This document shows positions 11,778-24,700 of a stretch of DNA of 49,000 bases, piece after piece; position 1 is the stretch's first letter; every line of letters begins with the position of its first letter. This DNA is from Parachlorella kessleri. Taxonomy: Eukaryota > Chlorophyta > Trebouxiophyceae > Chlorellales > Chlorellaceae. Made by a program: the position numbers and the translations under genes. The DNA is taken from positions 1-49,000 of the forward strand of contig BBXU01001031.1 of assembly GCA_001598975.1 (NCBI GenBank), in the 5' to 3' direction. The notes under the pieces are model-generated. The model made no database searches, was not told the DNA's origin, and saw nothing but the letters and a program-made list of their open reading frames with translations.

Positions 11778-12719
11778 ATGGCCAGCCAGGACAAGACTCT
11801 CTACGAGAAGGCCTCCGACACAGTTGCCGCTGCAGGAGAGACGGTTTCCGAGGTGAGATGTACTGTCCGTTGTGTAGAGTGGAAGGGCGCAGCGAGGAGA
11901 ATGCTGCTGTACTTGCAAAAGACCCTCCCAAACTTCTGTGCTTCCTTCCATGCTTCTATGAGGTTTGGAGGGGGTTGCTCTACGCGTTGCACCTGGTTGT
12001 AGGTCTGATGTTGCTGTGCCACTTGTAAGTTAGGCAGAGTTGCTAGCCCAGCTTTTCCCTGGCCTTGGGCTGATCGGGGCTTGTGACTTGGCGTGCAGGC
12101 AGCCACCGCCGTGCAGCAGAAGGCCAGCGATGCATACGTAGCAACCAAGGAGTACCTTGGTGTGGCTGGGGAGAAGGCCAGCGAGACCGCTGACAAGGCC
12201 GGCCAGCAGGCTGGCGCTACTTGGGATGCCACCAAGCAGAAGGCCAATGAGGCTGCTGACCAGGCCAACACACAGGGCGGCTCTGCGTGGGACGCAACCA
12301 AGCAGAAGGCCACCGAGGTCGGCAACCGTGCAAGTGAGTGAAAACAGTGCCCCAACTGGATTGTGGGGGTTGCTTGCCCTGTGAACTGTGAGCTGTCCGG
12401 GGGGAGTGGTGGGGTTGGGAAGTGACAGCAATAGCGGCGCTGCACGGAGAGTAATTGCCAAGCTGTAAGTAGGGCATAGGAAGCTTGCCCCCTTGCAGTT
12501 TGCGTCGAGCAGTGGCTGGAGCTTATTGCCTTGAAAAAATTACTGGCAAGGCTTTCAATGGCGTGGATTTGCTGCTGTCAAGTATGCTGTTCTGCTGTCA
12601 AGTATGTATGCTGAGCTTGGGTGATTGTTCGTGCAGGCGAGGCTGGCACTGAGCTAAAGCACCGTGCCCAGGAGACTGGCAAGGAGGCCCAGCACCGCGT
12701 TGACGAGGCTCGCCGCTGA
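11778..12719 (+). CDS. LEA-like (group 3 type) hydrophilic stress protein
   Basis: Three exons (11778-11852, 12099-12333, 12637-12719) join in phase to give 130 residues. The protein is almost entirely hydrophilic and rich in Ala, Lys, Glu, Thr and Gln. It lacks hydrophobic segments, Trp apart from two repeats, and Cys. It carries 11-mer-like amphipathic repeats, including EKASETADKAGQQAG and two copies of a longer unit, ATWDATKQKANE and SAWDATKQKATE. Such sequences are typical of group 3 / LEA_4-like proteins, which are disordered in solution and fold into helices on drying, protecting membranes and enzymes. There is no signal or transit peptide, so a cytosolic location is likely. Intron 2 contains a short tandem repeat. 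A TGTAA motif at 12987-12991 may be the polyadenylation signal. Convergent with the coiled-coil gene. Confidence 0.82.
12570..12610. repeat. 15-bp tandem repeat in LEA intron 2
   Basis: The word CTGCTGTCAAGTATG occurs twice with a spacer of a few bases, within the second intron of the LEA-like gene. Confidence 0.75.
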
Positions 12720-13470
12720 ATGGAATGAGAATGGTGACAGCCTGACTAGCAGTTTTTGTTATTTGCTGGCAAACCAGCGTACGCCCTAGCTATGTTCACC
12801 ACTGCTGTGGTGGGTGGCTTGGTGGCGAGTTGGGTATGTGAACCACACCTGCAGTGTAGCAAGTTGGCTTTGATTTTGTGCAGTAGTGTCACAAGCAGTA
12901 GTGTCACGAGTAGTGTGACAATAGGACTTCACCTTCACAGTTGTTGGCATGCTATCAATCGTAGAACTGGTGCATATGGAAGTACTTGTAACGCAATGTT
13001 ACCCACACATGGTGGCTGTGAGGAACTAAGTAGTTGTCATCCCCAACACAATGCTGGACATTCTATGAAACACAGCTGCAGACTCGCATTGTCATCGTTT
13101 CCTCAGTAACTGGCACATTCTCCAAAGGTGAAACCCTTGCTTTCAAGCCCCTATTGATACTGTATAATCGTAAGTTCCAGCCACTTTACCCGTCCCTCCC
13201 CTCGGAACGCATTGCTGTCACCCTAACCAAATAAGTTCTCAAAGCCTGCTGTACTTACCACTTGCCATGCAAAGCAGACTGTCAGCAAAAAATGCTAGTG
13301 GCGGGAAAGTTGAAACTTTACCAGGTTTGCTCTTCCCCCAATGGTCTTAATTTATCAAGGGGAGAAAACTACTGGATGAATATGCAGTCAAGACCCGGGC
13401 ACCTCTGCATCCAGCCCCTGTCAGTCCAGCTCATCTCTCACTCCCTGTTTGCCCTACCTGCCACCCTTAC
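12720..13470. other. Convergent 3' region, LEA-like / coiled-coil gene
   Basis: There is no gene in these 750 bp. It holds a TGTAA candidate at 12987 for the LEA-like transcript and short repeats of AGTAGTGTCAC near 12880-12920. Confidence 0.4.
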
Positions 13471-16400
13471 TTACCAGGACTGCTGCTGCGGGCCGTGCAA
13501 CATGCGGGCGGCGGTTAGTATGCCATCCAGCTCTCTCCGAAACACGGTCAATTGCCCATCCTTGGCTGCCAAGGCAAGCTCAAACTTTTGCCGCATTTGC
13601 TTTCCTTGCTGGGAAAGTTTAGAGGTGGTCTCATCGACAAGGCTGCGCCAGTACATCTCACGCTGAGTTTGTTGTTGCTCCAGCTCACCTATCTTTTTTT
13701 CCAGGGCAGAGAACTGCAAGCAAGGCATGCCAAGGCATCCTTAACAGGCCTGAGGTAGCCTGATGGTCAACAGCTGCCCCAGTGGCCTCAGTTTCCATCA
13801 ATGTGGTTGCAGGTATACGAATGAAGACGACACTGGCTGCGGCACTCCTTGCACACCACCGTGGCCAAATAACCTCCGCAAACCCGCAGGGAGCACTACC
13901 TGCCCATCAGCAATTACCGCCGTGCACAATCAACTGCAAAACTGCGAGCCGGTGGTTGCCTGAAAGCCATGCCTTGAGCTGCAGAACTCTATTTCACACA
14001 AACCACTGCCAGACAGACCATACTCACCTCCATGGCTTTCGGTGTCCAGGTAATGCCTGCTCTAGCGTCACTCAAACTGCACTCCAAGCCCCTCACTCTG
14101 TGTTGCAGCTCATCCACTGCTCTTTCAGCTGCAGATAGCTTGGTCTGCCAAGCCACAGATGCCAGCTGCTCTCCGAGCTGTTGCGCCTGAGTCAACTGCG
14201 TGCCATGCTGCTCCCGTGCTGACTGCAGCTCTGCTTGATGCACTGCCTGCAAGATTATCAGTATTTGTTTGAGGGTGCAGGCAATGCGATCGAGAGGAGG
14301 TAGGGGTATACTGGGCCGACAGGGTTGTAGGATTGTCAATATTGAAGACAGTCGACAAGCCCGGCACCCCTTGCACTTGCTGTGTGACAGCTATGCGCAA
14401 CAATGGTGAGAATGGTAAGTATCCTGCGCTGCGCGCTGACTTTGGAGCTCACCAGGGCGTCAGCGTGAGCTTGCTTCAAGGCTGCCAGGGTAGCTTCTGC
14501 TGCACCTAACTTGTGTTGAAGGTCCCTCACTTGTGCCTCCCCAGACTTGTTTGCGGCCTGACACAAGCAGATAAAGTCGCATTGGTAGAAGCTCCGCATG
14601 AAGGGGCAATATGGCAGGGAACGTTCTCTGTCCATACATTTAGTAGTTTCCCCTTGTTCTTGGTGCTCACCAAGTACAATAGGACTGGGCCATCCAGCAT
14701 CAACAACAAGCCAAGGCAGGGGTGCAGTTCTGTTTTGACATGGCGCTTAAAGGGTCGCATTAGATACCACTCTGTCAAGAGCAGCTCCAGACAAGAGCCC
14801 AAACATGAGCAGCCCAACTACCCACCAGCTGGGTCCTCATGTCTTGCAGCTCTCCTAGCTGGCTCCGCAGCGCCTGATTCGCAGTGCCCACCTCTGCCAC
14901 TGACTGCTGCAGGGACCTGAGCGTAACACCCATGTCTTGCTCCCTTGCGGCTGCTTGGTTGACTAGCTCTGCAGCATGCAAATTTTTATTGAGTACACAG
15001 AGAAGGACAAGCCAGCACATAGTGCGTTAGACAGACAGCGAAAGTTGCCACAGGTTTTGGAATAGACCCTGCCAAATCTGCAAATTGGCCGCTCAAGGCT
15101 CCACACTCCCTCCAGCAGCCCGCCTTACCATCAGCTGCCGTCACCCGCTTCTGCAGTGAAGCGAGCTCTGCCTCCTTGCGAGCCAGCTCTGACTCCAGCT
15201 TGCGAATACGCAGCTCTGACTTGCTGCCAGTGTCGGCATGGGGGGCACTAGGTGCTGGTGTTGCTGCGTTTTGTGAGGCTGGTTTGGCTGGCTTTGGAAA
15301 TGGCCTGCCTGCACCCTGGCAGTGGTCGAGGTTTGCTGCCTTTGCCTCAGCCGCCTACAGGGAAGCAAGCAGAATGGTGTCTGCTCCTAACCCAGCTGGC
15401 GGCAGAGCTTCTAGGGATGATATATTGTGTCTCAGGACAATGTAAGAACTGGCCTCACTTCCGTCCCAGATGTTTGGACTAAGCCACAGCAGGTCACCTG
15501 GCAACGATTAGAAGAGCTTAAGGTGGCCACCGAATGCTTTTAGTAGTGTTGCTCCCCCACCTGTGACAGGGGCCTTGGCAAGCTCACCATACAGGACTTG
15601 CCTTGAGCCTGAGCTCTAGCGCCTGGACCTTCTTACGGTAGCTGCTACGCACTTCTTCTATTTGCTGCTCCGTCTCCTTCAAGCGTGCGGTGGCTGCTTT
15701 ACTGACAGATGCCCTGCATGACAGCACCACCCAACACTTCATGTGACGAGTCACCTGGGCACCGCAGTCTACCAAAATAAAATAAATCCGCAACCACAAC
15801 CCAGAAACGTTTCAGCCTGCATAACAAGGTGGCAAGCTGCGAGACCCAAGGGTTCTGGATATACATGGTGGGTTTCTTTGTCAGGGGACTTGCAGCCAAA
15901 ATGTACATATGCTTCTCAGTCGCACCTCTTCGTGTTTTCGAGCCTCATCTTCTCGCATTCCTGCCGTAAAGCTCTCTGCTTCTTCTCATAGTCTGCCTCC
16001 CGCTGCGCCATTGCGCCCTGCAGTTGTTGCAGCTTTTGCTGCAAAACCTCGACCAGCGACGCTTCCCTATCGGAGGAAGAAGCTACAGAGTGTGCCAGCC
16101 GGGCCTGCATCAAGGGTCAGTTGCTGTCACATACAAGTATGGCCCGGAGATCCTAGGGAGCTGAATGGTGTAGCATTGCACTGCATTTGTCTCTCTTGCT
16201 ACGGTACACCAACAGAACCTGGGCTTCTCCAGACATGGGTGGTCCAAGCAAAGCTGTCAGCAGCACAATTGTGCTGCATCGCAACTCAAAACCTGCTGGC
16301 AACCTGTCAACATACCTTGAGTCTCACATTCTCCTCCTCCAGCTCTGCCAGCCTGCCCACTGCCTCATGGCTGTTACTGAGCCTCTGCGGGCTCAGCAGG

Positions 16401-18740
16401 AGCTGCTGCTCCAGCTGCACAATGGTTCGGGCCTGCTGTCGTAAAAGATCCTCATTGCCCTGGAGGAGCTCATAATTCTCAGCATACCAGGCCAGCTTGC
16501 ACTCCATATCTGCTACCTGGCGGGCATGTTCCAGACGCAGAGCCTGCACCTGCTGAACCACCTGGGCATGCGCCTGCAAGGAACACGGACCTGGGCTTAC
16601 AGAGGTGCCTCTGTTGCCTTCAGGAAAGTGACAACTTGCGGAGGGCGGAGGAACATCAGCTCAAAATCTCAGTACGGTTGGTAGGACTACAGGCATGAAC
16701 CGCAATGTTGCATTCGGGACATCTATGGCAGGTCATATAACCCCCACAATGGAAAGCCAGCCGTACAAGCGGTTGCTGCACGGGGACCCTTGGCCGGTGA
16801 GCCGACCTGAGCGTTGTGAGCCTCCATTTGCTTCAGCTTGTCCTGGGCTTCCTGTCTTTGTGCTTCGGCAAGGCCCACTTTAGCCCGAAGCTCCTGCTCA
16901 GTTAGGAACGCTGCTTCCTGGATTGCCTCAAGCTGCGACTGCAGTGACAGCACCTCATGCAGCCTCGCTGCATTCACACCCACCCCAGCTTGTGGTGTGG
17001 CTGGGGGCCGCTGGTGCTGCGGGTGCTCCCCACGGTCGGAGGCACTAGCAGAAAGGAGGGACAACTCCCTTTCAAGCTGCTGCCTCTTCTCAGCGGCGGC
17101 GCTCATGTCTTGTATGTGTTGGGACTGCATGGCCTTCATGCGCTCCACTGCAAGCTCATTTTCTGCCTGTCCGGGACAATAAGTTTCGATGTTAGTCGGT
17201 AGGTCAGAAAGACTGGGGTAGAGGGGCCCATTGGAAGTGTCACTGTAAGAACCTTCCTTTCAACCCTGAGGTGATGACAGTGTTGCATGCAAGGTGGTAA
17301 CCTCTTCTGAAAGGATGAGTAAGGCTATCAATGAAGTAGGGCATGGGCACACCTGGTATGCCTGCAGCAGCATCTCGTGGTCCTGCATTTCTGTCCTCAG
17401 CGCCTCAAGGTCCTCACCAGTCAGAATAACCTGAGTTGCCCCTGCACTATGCGAGTGATTGCGCCGTGAATGTCATTCCTACGAGAAGGGTGTTTAAGTT
17501 TAATCTTAGCTTAGTGTCACAGCTTCTACCACCCTTGCGGGTCAGTCACAATCTTGTCACACCTACATGTGAGAGAGGGGGAAACATGGTCAGGTTGGGT
17601 CAGACAAGTGCGCCCTTTACAGAGAGTTGGGACATCAGGCCTGCACCTACCTGATTGGATCCGCTCTTGTAGGCTCCTGCCAACACCGCTCCTCGCTGCT
17701 GCCTGCTGCAGCTGCTGCTGTAAATCCTTCAGCTTGGCTTGGTAGCTTTCTTCTAAGCTGTGGTAGGCGGTTGCAGCTTGGTGCTGCTGATTTGTAAGCT
17801 GTATCTCTAATGCCTGTCTGGCCTCGCACTCTGCTGCCAGCTTGGCTCTCAGGAGCTCCACCTGCAAGCAGATTGTGGGAGCTTGGCTGAACTTAGCTGA
17901 GGCGCATTGCAATGGTATATTGACGCAAGGGACCATCTGCCTATCTTATCGCAGTGTTTGCAGCTTCCTTGCCTGTTGGTTGGCCCTGCTGTCTGGCAAC
18001 CCTGCTGGCAGTGGTCCATTCCTTAGTGCCGAATCTAGTGTTGACCCCTGTTGGGCTGAGTTGTAGCTGCCGCTGGTTGCCGGAGTAGCAGCTGTCTCAA
18101 GTCTCCCAGTCAAGGCTGGAGCGTGAGGATGGGTCAATTGCTGAGGCTGCAGCGCTTTGCCAGCGCTGCCTGTCTGTTGTTCGCTCTCAATTGGCCGCGA
18201 TGCAAGGTCCAGCAAAGTGCATGGAGTAGACTGCTCTGCATGTCGCCCATGGGCTTGCTCTGGCTCCCTTCCCTCACATGCCTGCAGTTGAGCCTTGTCA
18301 ATCGCTGCATGCAACTCGTGCTGCGGGTGAGCAACTGCAGCTATGGCCGCAGGAGAAGCGCACTCGCACACATCCCGACAAGAGTCCTCAACCCACGGCA
18401 GTGCATCTGTGGGCTCTTGAAGTGCCGGGGACTCGCCGCCGGGTTGTGGGTGCAAGTCGCCGCAGCACACCGCCCTTTCAAATATGGGGCTGCTAGGACT
18501 TGCCGACCTGCTGCTTTCTTCAGAGCGGACCTCTGCTACAAGGGCCCGGTGGTCCGCAAGTGACTTTGCTCTATGTCTAGCTTTGCCCAGCCTGCTGCCT
18601 ACGCGCTCTGCCTCCTTTCGTAAGCCGCTGGTGTCCTCCGGGCCGGCCAAGGCTGCGGCTACGTCAGGAGAAGACGTCTGGCTCTCGGTCAAAGGAGGAG
18701 AGAGCAGAAAGTCACTCGCCCTGAACTCGAGCAAGTTCAT
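13471..18740 (-). CDS. Long coiled-coil protein, CEP162-like (centriole/axoneme)
   Basis: Twelve phase-consistent exons (18740-17973, 17861-17651, 17441-17353, 17166-16807, 16573-16316, 16104-15926, 15713-15602, 15354-15129, 14968-14826, 14557-14453, 14246-14028, 13713-13471) encode 970 residues. The first 256 are low-complexity and probably disordered. The rest is nearly continuous coiled coil rich in Gln, Glu, Leu and Arg. Segments such as GEDLEALRTEMQDHEMLLQ, a central EKKQRALRQECEKMRLEN and the C-terminal KDGQLTVFRRELDGILTA resemble CEP162/KIAA1009, a microtubule-binding centriolar protein needed for transition-zone assembly. No enzymatic domain is present. Introns 1 (CAG|GCAAGG) and 7 (AAG|GCAAGT) need GC donors to stay in phase. 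The coiled-coil nature is certain; the CEP162 identity is from memory of the family and should be tested. CEP290-like or other centrosomal proteins are alternatives. Confidence 0.72.
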
Positions 18741-19642
18741 CCTTCGCCAGTTGAAGTGATCGCTGAAACGGCCGAGAAAGCAAACTTGTTACCTGTACGC
18801 TAGGTAGCCAATGCAGCTTCAAGATCTGACCAGGAACGCCAAGAATGGCAACGCACGCAGGCCTGTCAGGGCGCGAGCGCCAAATTGCCCAGTGGGTGGT
18901 GCCCAGACTGGATACAACACCTTCTTTTCTCATGAATCTTGTCAGCGAGGCCAAAAGGAACGTCAGCAAGGTCTTTCGACGGTATATTAAGCAGAATGCC
19001 TATGTCAGGTTGGGCTACTTAGTGCAGTTACTGCTAGTACACCACTGGTGGCACCTCACAGGACGGGAGCACGCTTCCAACTATACGCACCATCACTCAA
19101 CTTAGAGTCACAACTGGCCGCTTTGCTTCGTATGGCTGAGCACATGAAATTAAATTGTCCAACGATGTCCCAGCAGATGCAGTGAGCAGGCTGACAGGTC
19201 ACCTAAAATACATGTCCAGGTACACCTTTTCCCTCTATTTAAGTGGACACGGTTGTTTACTGCCTCTCTGCTTGCAGCTTGTTCCCCCTTTCTAATGTCT
19301 GCTTAATGATGCAGCTGGCACCCGCCACCCTGCTGTCTGACCCACCACTGTCACTTGCATTTCCATCTAATAACAGCTCTAAGCCAGGCAAATCAATGGG
19401 CCATGCCAATTAGTGAAATGCCTGGCAGTGTCCAGACGACACGAGCACAGGAAATATAATACACACCACCAGGTTGCTCCCCCTGGACAATCACACAGGT
19501 GTTCCGCAACCCACCAGTATAAATTCGCTGCTCAATGCCCAAAACTGGATGCGGTCCAGATCGATCAATTCAGTGCTGCTGCAAAGCTGCCCACAGGTCC
19601 TCAATCTGCATCAGTCCCTCCCCTGACTAAGGCTACAACACC
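18741..19642. other. Intergenic region with one copy of a dispersed repeat
   Basis: These 900 bp lie upstream of the coiled-coil gene and downstream of the plastid-type gene. No gene is seen. A 57-bp segment (19311-19367) is repeated in an intron at 33906-33962. Confidence 0.5.
19311..19367 (+). repeat. Dispersed repeat, copy 1
   Basis: It starts GCAGCTGGCACCCGCCAC and ends TGCATTTCCATC. The same 57-bp length is found at 33906-33962 with only about ten differences, in the same orientation. A poorer match, TTCCCC..TTTCTAAT, extends about 30 bp upstream in both places. Confidence 0.8.
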
Positions 19643-21429
19643 TCACTTCTTCTTGCTTGGTGGGCTGGGTGGCTCGTTCTTCTTCTGGTCCTTTTTGCCG
19701 CCGCCAAAAAGCTTGCCTATGTTCTTGAAGAAATCTGCATCCTCGTCGACCCAGCCCTGCTCCAAACACAGCCACAGCAGATCAGAAAGGTTTGGAGTTT
19801 GATATGCAGGGTCACACTGGAAGGATAAGAAGAAAGAGAAGCATCAGCTGCAGCACCACCTGTACGACCTACACAGAAGCAATGCCTGTCAGGCTGACAG
19901 GTGCATGTATTATTCAAGCCTGCTTACCTGGTCGACATGTGGTAGCTGCAGCAGTACAAGAAATCAAGCTGGTGAGCTGGTGTAGGGCATCATAATGTAA
20001 TCCTGTAGGGTGCGGCCAAGTATACAGGGCAACGCATGTTAAATAATGCCAACCTACACACAAGCTGCCTTTCGCCGCTCTTACAGCAGTTGACTCACCC
20101 GAAGGTCAAAGCGCTCCCCGCCATCATACCTGCACACAGACAGATTTGTGTCAACCAACTTGGCTTCAACCAAGCAGCAGCGCTGACCCAACGCAACATG
20201 CCCCCGCTGGCCTTTAACACAGGCCTGGGATTACCTTGTACGCAACCTGTGTATGCTGCCAGACAGTCAAAGCGGCAGCATACTTACGGCAGCACAATTC
20301 AATAATGATCCAACGGCCCGCCGAACACCTCTCGCAAATTCCAGGCCATACCCTGCTAGGCTCAGACCGAAATAGAGGAAACCCAGCAACGCACCCACCC
20401 AGCAACTCACTCAGGCATGCCAAAGGGCGCCATGGGGATGATGATCCCAAACTTAGGCTCTGGGTTGGCAGCCTTCTCCGCCTCCCTCTGGGCCTTGAAC
20501 TTGGCACGGTTTTCCGCATCGCACTGCTTCTTAAACTCAGGATCCCTACAAGGGTGAGAGTCATCTATCAAGCGCAGCTTAAGCACTGTTGAGCATGCTT
20601 TCTGGGAACCTATGTGTCCACCCCACAGCCACCAGCTTCACTGGTAGGCGAGCTGGCAACAGAGTAAGCTACCCCAGCTACTAATGCAGAGAAACGAGGC
20701 CAACCCACCTCACCTCAGATACCGAGAGGACTTGGCACGCCGTTCCCGTACCTCCTGCACCAACCACGCTCTCAAGCCCAGTAAGTCATTTCGGCTGCCT
20801 GTCTGCCAGGCATGAACATCAAGTCCTCTACACATAAGCTCGCAGGGTTGATGCACACAGCGTGGCCCAGCCTTCTGGGCATGCTCCTGAAAGAGGTGGG
20901 AGCACAAGTAGTACAGGAGCTGCGCACCCCCTCCCTACAGACCCACAATTGATATACAGGTAGCAAGATGCTGTCGACAGGAGCAGATCCCTAACACAGC
21001 CAGGCAGCTTGACGCACTAACCGCCTGCCAAGTGTTGTTTTTCCGCCTGGCGAGGACCTCTTGCTGTATTTTGAACTGCTCCTCACGCTCTATCTCCTCC
21101 CATGTCTTTTCCTTGGGCTTACCCCAACCAAACAGGGCTTGTGTTCTCAGGGTCCTACGCAGTCAGAAAAACTAGTAAGAGTGATGCCGTGGTCAGGATG
21201 GCTACCCCTAAACACTTCAGTCTCTTCTGCGCAAACGAGCTAGCCAGAAGGGCGGCGCTCTCATGTGGACCGACCACCACAGCGGCCCCCCAAAAGGGGT
21301 GATCAGCACAGCCTGAACCTACTGCATTACCTACCTGCTCCTTGCAGGACGTGAGCTTTGACAAGAGGTTCCTACCACGAGCTGCTGCCCGAGGTGCTGC
21401 CTGCTAAGTGAAAGGTTGAGCTTAAGCAT
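19643..21429 (-). CDS. Conserved plastid-type protein of unknown function
   Basis: Exons 21429-21335, 21154-21022, 20754-20714, 20545-20411, 20129-20099, 19945-19928 and 19756-19643 join in phase to 188 residues. The N-terminal 35 residues are Ser/Arg/Leu-rich without acidic residues, as in a chloroplast transit peptide. They are followed by ALFGWGKPKEKTWEEIEREE, a charged helical stretch, then PEPKFGIIIPMAPFGMPEYD, GGERFDLR, LPHVDQ, GWVDEDADFFKNIGKLFGGG and a lysine tail. The invariant-looking FGIIIP, GERFDLR and GWVDED blocks resemble a small plant chloroplast protein family whose function I do not know. LPHVDQ comes from an 18-nt microexon. An additional in-frame exon starting at 20886 may lie between exons 2 and 3, so the middle of the protein is uncertain. 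It is head to head with the amidase gene. Confidence 0.72.
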
Positions 21430-21789
21430 GTTTTGTGGAATGAAGTAAGTTGGGCAAAATCGCGGAAGCACAGTCGAGCAATTGACCGATCTACCACAAA
21501 TATCTGGGTGTACTTTACTGCAACTTGTACTGCAATCAGTGCTGAAGATGTGGTCACCCAGCCCACGAGGTATTCAGTTGGACAGTTCAATGTACAATTC
21601 AAGGTGTTTGATGCGCTGTCTCACCCCTCGGCTAATGCAGTCCAAGGCTGCACCATCCCGTGTTGGGAACTGTGCAAGTGGCAAGTACCAGTAAGGCCAA
21701 TGTGATCTGGGACGGCTGATGCACCCAGCAGATCGACTGACTGCCCTTGACAACTCCCTATTGCAGGGAGGGCCCAGGCCAGTGGTGGG
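21430..21789. promoter_or_regulatory. Divergent intergenic region, plastid-type protein / amidase
   Basis: 360 bp between two divergent starts, so both promoters are expected here. A plus-strand open frame across 21433-21705 has no recognisable domain, and the amidase does not need it. Confidence 0.35.
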
Positions 21790-24700
21790 ATGCACAGCAC
21801 ATCTACAAGCACAGCTGAGACTTGCTATATGACAAGACTGTCCCTGAAGGGCAGAGACGATGGGATTCTGAAGGGCGCGACTGTTGTTATCAAGGACAGC
21901 TACGACATCCAAGGACTTGGCACCAGCAACGGCTCCCCCACCTGGCTGGCAGCCCACCCAGCTGCCTCACAGAACGCGCCAGCAGTACAGGCACGCTGGA
22001 GTGGCTTTGGGCACACTGGATTTCCTACAGAGAGTCTTTAGTTGGCTTAGGGCACCCTTGCCTTGCCACTGAAGGCTGAGCAGCTCGCTGCCGTCGCTGC
22101 AAGCAACCTCGCCCTGGGTGTCTCTAACAGGGGTGAGACAGAACAGCAAGAGTCAGGTACGTGTTCTATTCCACTATGCAGGCACTCTTAGATGCTGGAG
22201 TAACCATCACTGGCAAGTGCATCATGGATGAGATGGCATACAGCTTGGAGGGAAGCAATGCCCACTACGGCACGCCCGTCAACCCTGCCTGCCCTGATAG
22301 GCTTCCTGGAGGGTCCTCCTCGGGCACTGCGGCTGCTGTGGCTGCTGGGGAGGCAGACCTGGGCCTAGGTGCGCCGACTGGCGACATGTAATACTTCCTA
22401 GAGAACAGAAGGGCTGTGTTCTGTGGCGTGTGTGCTGTGGGCAAATGCGTGACCTCTGCTGTATCCTGCACTATTTTCGTGTTTGAGATCTTCTTACGTT
22501 TGCAAGTGAGGCCCCAGACACTATAAAGAAGTAATTGTTGGTGCAGCCTGCATGGCATATTTTGGCTAGGAGGCTGTGCCCGTCCACATTTGGCCCGTAC
22601 ACAACCCTGTGTTGAGAAATCCGGCAAATGAATATGCTACCACCGCTTTGTCATCCTTGAGCACCTGCTGCCTCGCGTATCCATTGTCGCCAGCTCTTTA
22701 TTGCCTCTGCCAGAGACAGGCCTGTGCTGCAGAGCCGTGCAGGCGGGGACACCGGGGGATCAGTGCGTGTTCCAGCCAGCTTCTGTGGGATTCTGGGCAT
22801 CCGGCCGACCCATGGGCGTGTGGACCTTACCGGATCTTGCCCTTTGGCTCCCTCCTTTGACACTGGTGGGTGGTGTTGGCATGCATCTAACAGTGTCCTG
22901 GCTTTAGCAAGGGCTGATACTGTTCCAGCATCTACTTTGAGACTGTCGACCGCAGGGCGGCTGCCTCTGCGTACAGGCACAGAACTTTGCGGTTGCCTGG
23001 GCAAGGCAAATACTATGGATGCAGGTCCTTGCCCTAGAAGCGCACTGCAACCGTAGCCGCTGGACCACTATCCTGAGGCTAGCCTTGAGCATGCCCTGGC
23101 AGGACACGCAAACTGCCAAGTATGTGGCAAGTAATGCAGTTATCGTTGGTGTGCAGGAGGGTGGTTCGCCCGGGATCCAGCCCTGCTCCGCAAGGCAGGC
23201 CAAGTGCTGCTGCCGCCCAGCAGCAAGCGACCTGTCTCCCTCAAGAGATGGCTCGTTGGGAAGGACGCCTTTGATATTGCAACCCCGGCAACCAGCCGTG
23301 CCATCTATGACGCACTGTCGCCTAAGTGAGGTTCCTGCAGCCAGGCTGCTGTGCATGCTCTCACAAGTCATGAAGAACTACAAGTTGCTGGTTGTTTGGC
23401 ACTTACCCACGCTATTCAGCAGCTGCACAAGCGCACCCAGGTCGAAGGACGTTTTTTAGTGTACTGGGGTTTCAAGCAAGGGAGCGAGGTGACCGCTGGT
23501 GTGATGGGAGAGGGCTGAGTGCAGTATGTATGCTGACTGTGCTGTGGTCTGCAGGATTGATGGCATGCAACAGCTTCTCAGCCCGCCCCAGGAGATAGAT
23601 ATTGGACGTGGCCTGGAGGGCGGCCTTCGCAGCTGGGCAGAAATCTTCCGTATAGACCAGGTGAGTCCGGATGTCAGCAGTGCTTGTCGTCGCCGCGAGG
23701 GCGGTTGTTGTTCGTGTTGAAGGCAGGGCCTGAGGTACTGCATTTGCGACCGTGTTCTGGTGGGTTAGCATTTCGGCAGCGTGGTAGGAGCGGGTGCTGA
23801 GTGGTTCACAGCACCGATGCAAGAGCACTAGCAGCTTCTCAACATACTGCACTGGTGTAGGCTGTGTGTAAGCACACATGTCACTGTTCCCCACTTGCTG
23901 CGTAGCAGGGGTATGAAGCGTGGCAAACGCACGGGCAGTTCATAGAGCAACACCGGCCGGCGCTTGGCCCGGGGATTAAAGAGCGCTTCGAGATGGCCAG
24001 CAAAATCACAGCAGCAGAGTATGATGAAGCCCACAAAAGAAGAAAAGTTGTGACAGCTCACATGCATGAGGTAAGTGGCCGTGGGACAAGGGACACTTGG
24101 GAGCGGCCCCCCTTGGGAGATTCCTCTCTTCTCTTATCACAACCCGTATGCAGTGCGCTGCACATTGAATGATTCTTCAAGAGTGCTGCCTGTGTTACTG
24201 AGTGGCACAGTGGAGCCACCCCTTCCTGTACCTCAGCCGCCAGCAGATCGTAGATCAGTGCCCTCGAGCCAGCCCTTGGGCAGCTTTTCAATTAAGTGGC
24301 AGTCTGGATCTACCGTTGGCGCGTATTGCTTTACAATCGTGGCAATCGACTCCATGCAATCCTGCAGTGCCCTTGGCTCCGCAACACCTTCTCCATCACT
24401 AACCGCTGGGACTCTGTGTCACGGTCCTGGCAACATGCACTACCTGCAGTTGCTGGGAGATGATGCTGTGCTGGCAGTACCTTCTGCACCCGGACCGGCA
24501 CCTCTAGTGAACAGCTCCCCCGAGGAAATCAGCGCTATGAGGTCGCAGCTGCTGCCCCTCACATGCATAGCGGGCCTAGCAGGCCTGCCTCAGGTATGCT
24601 GGCTGGCACTCAGCTGTACTTCGACTGTACTGCTAGGCACACCAGTGTCAGGTTTAGGAGGCTTTGAAAGGCGAGGTCCAAGGGAAACTCCTCTGCTTTT

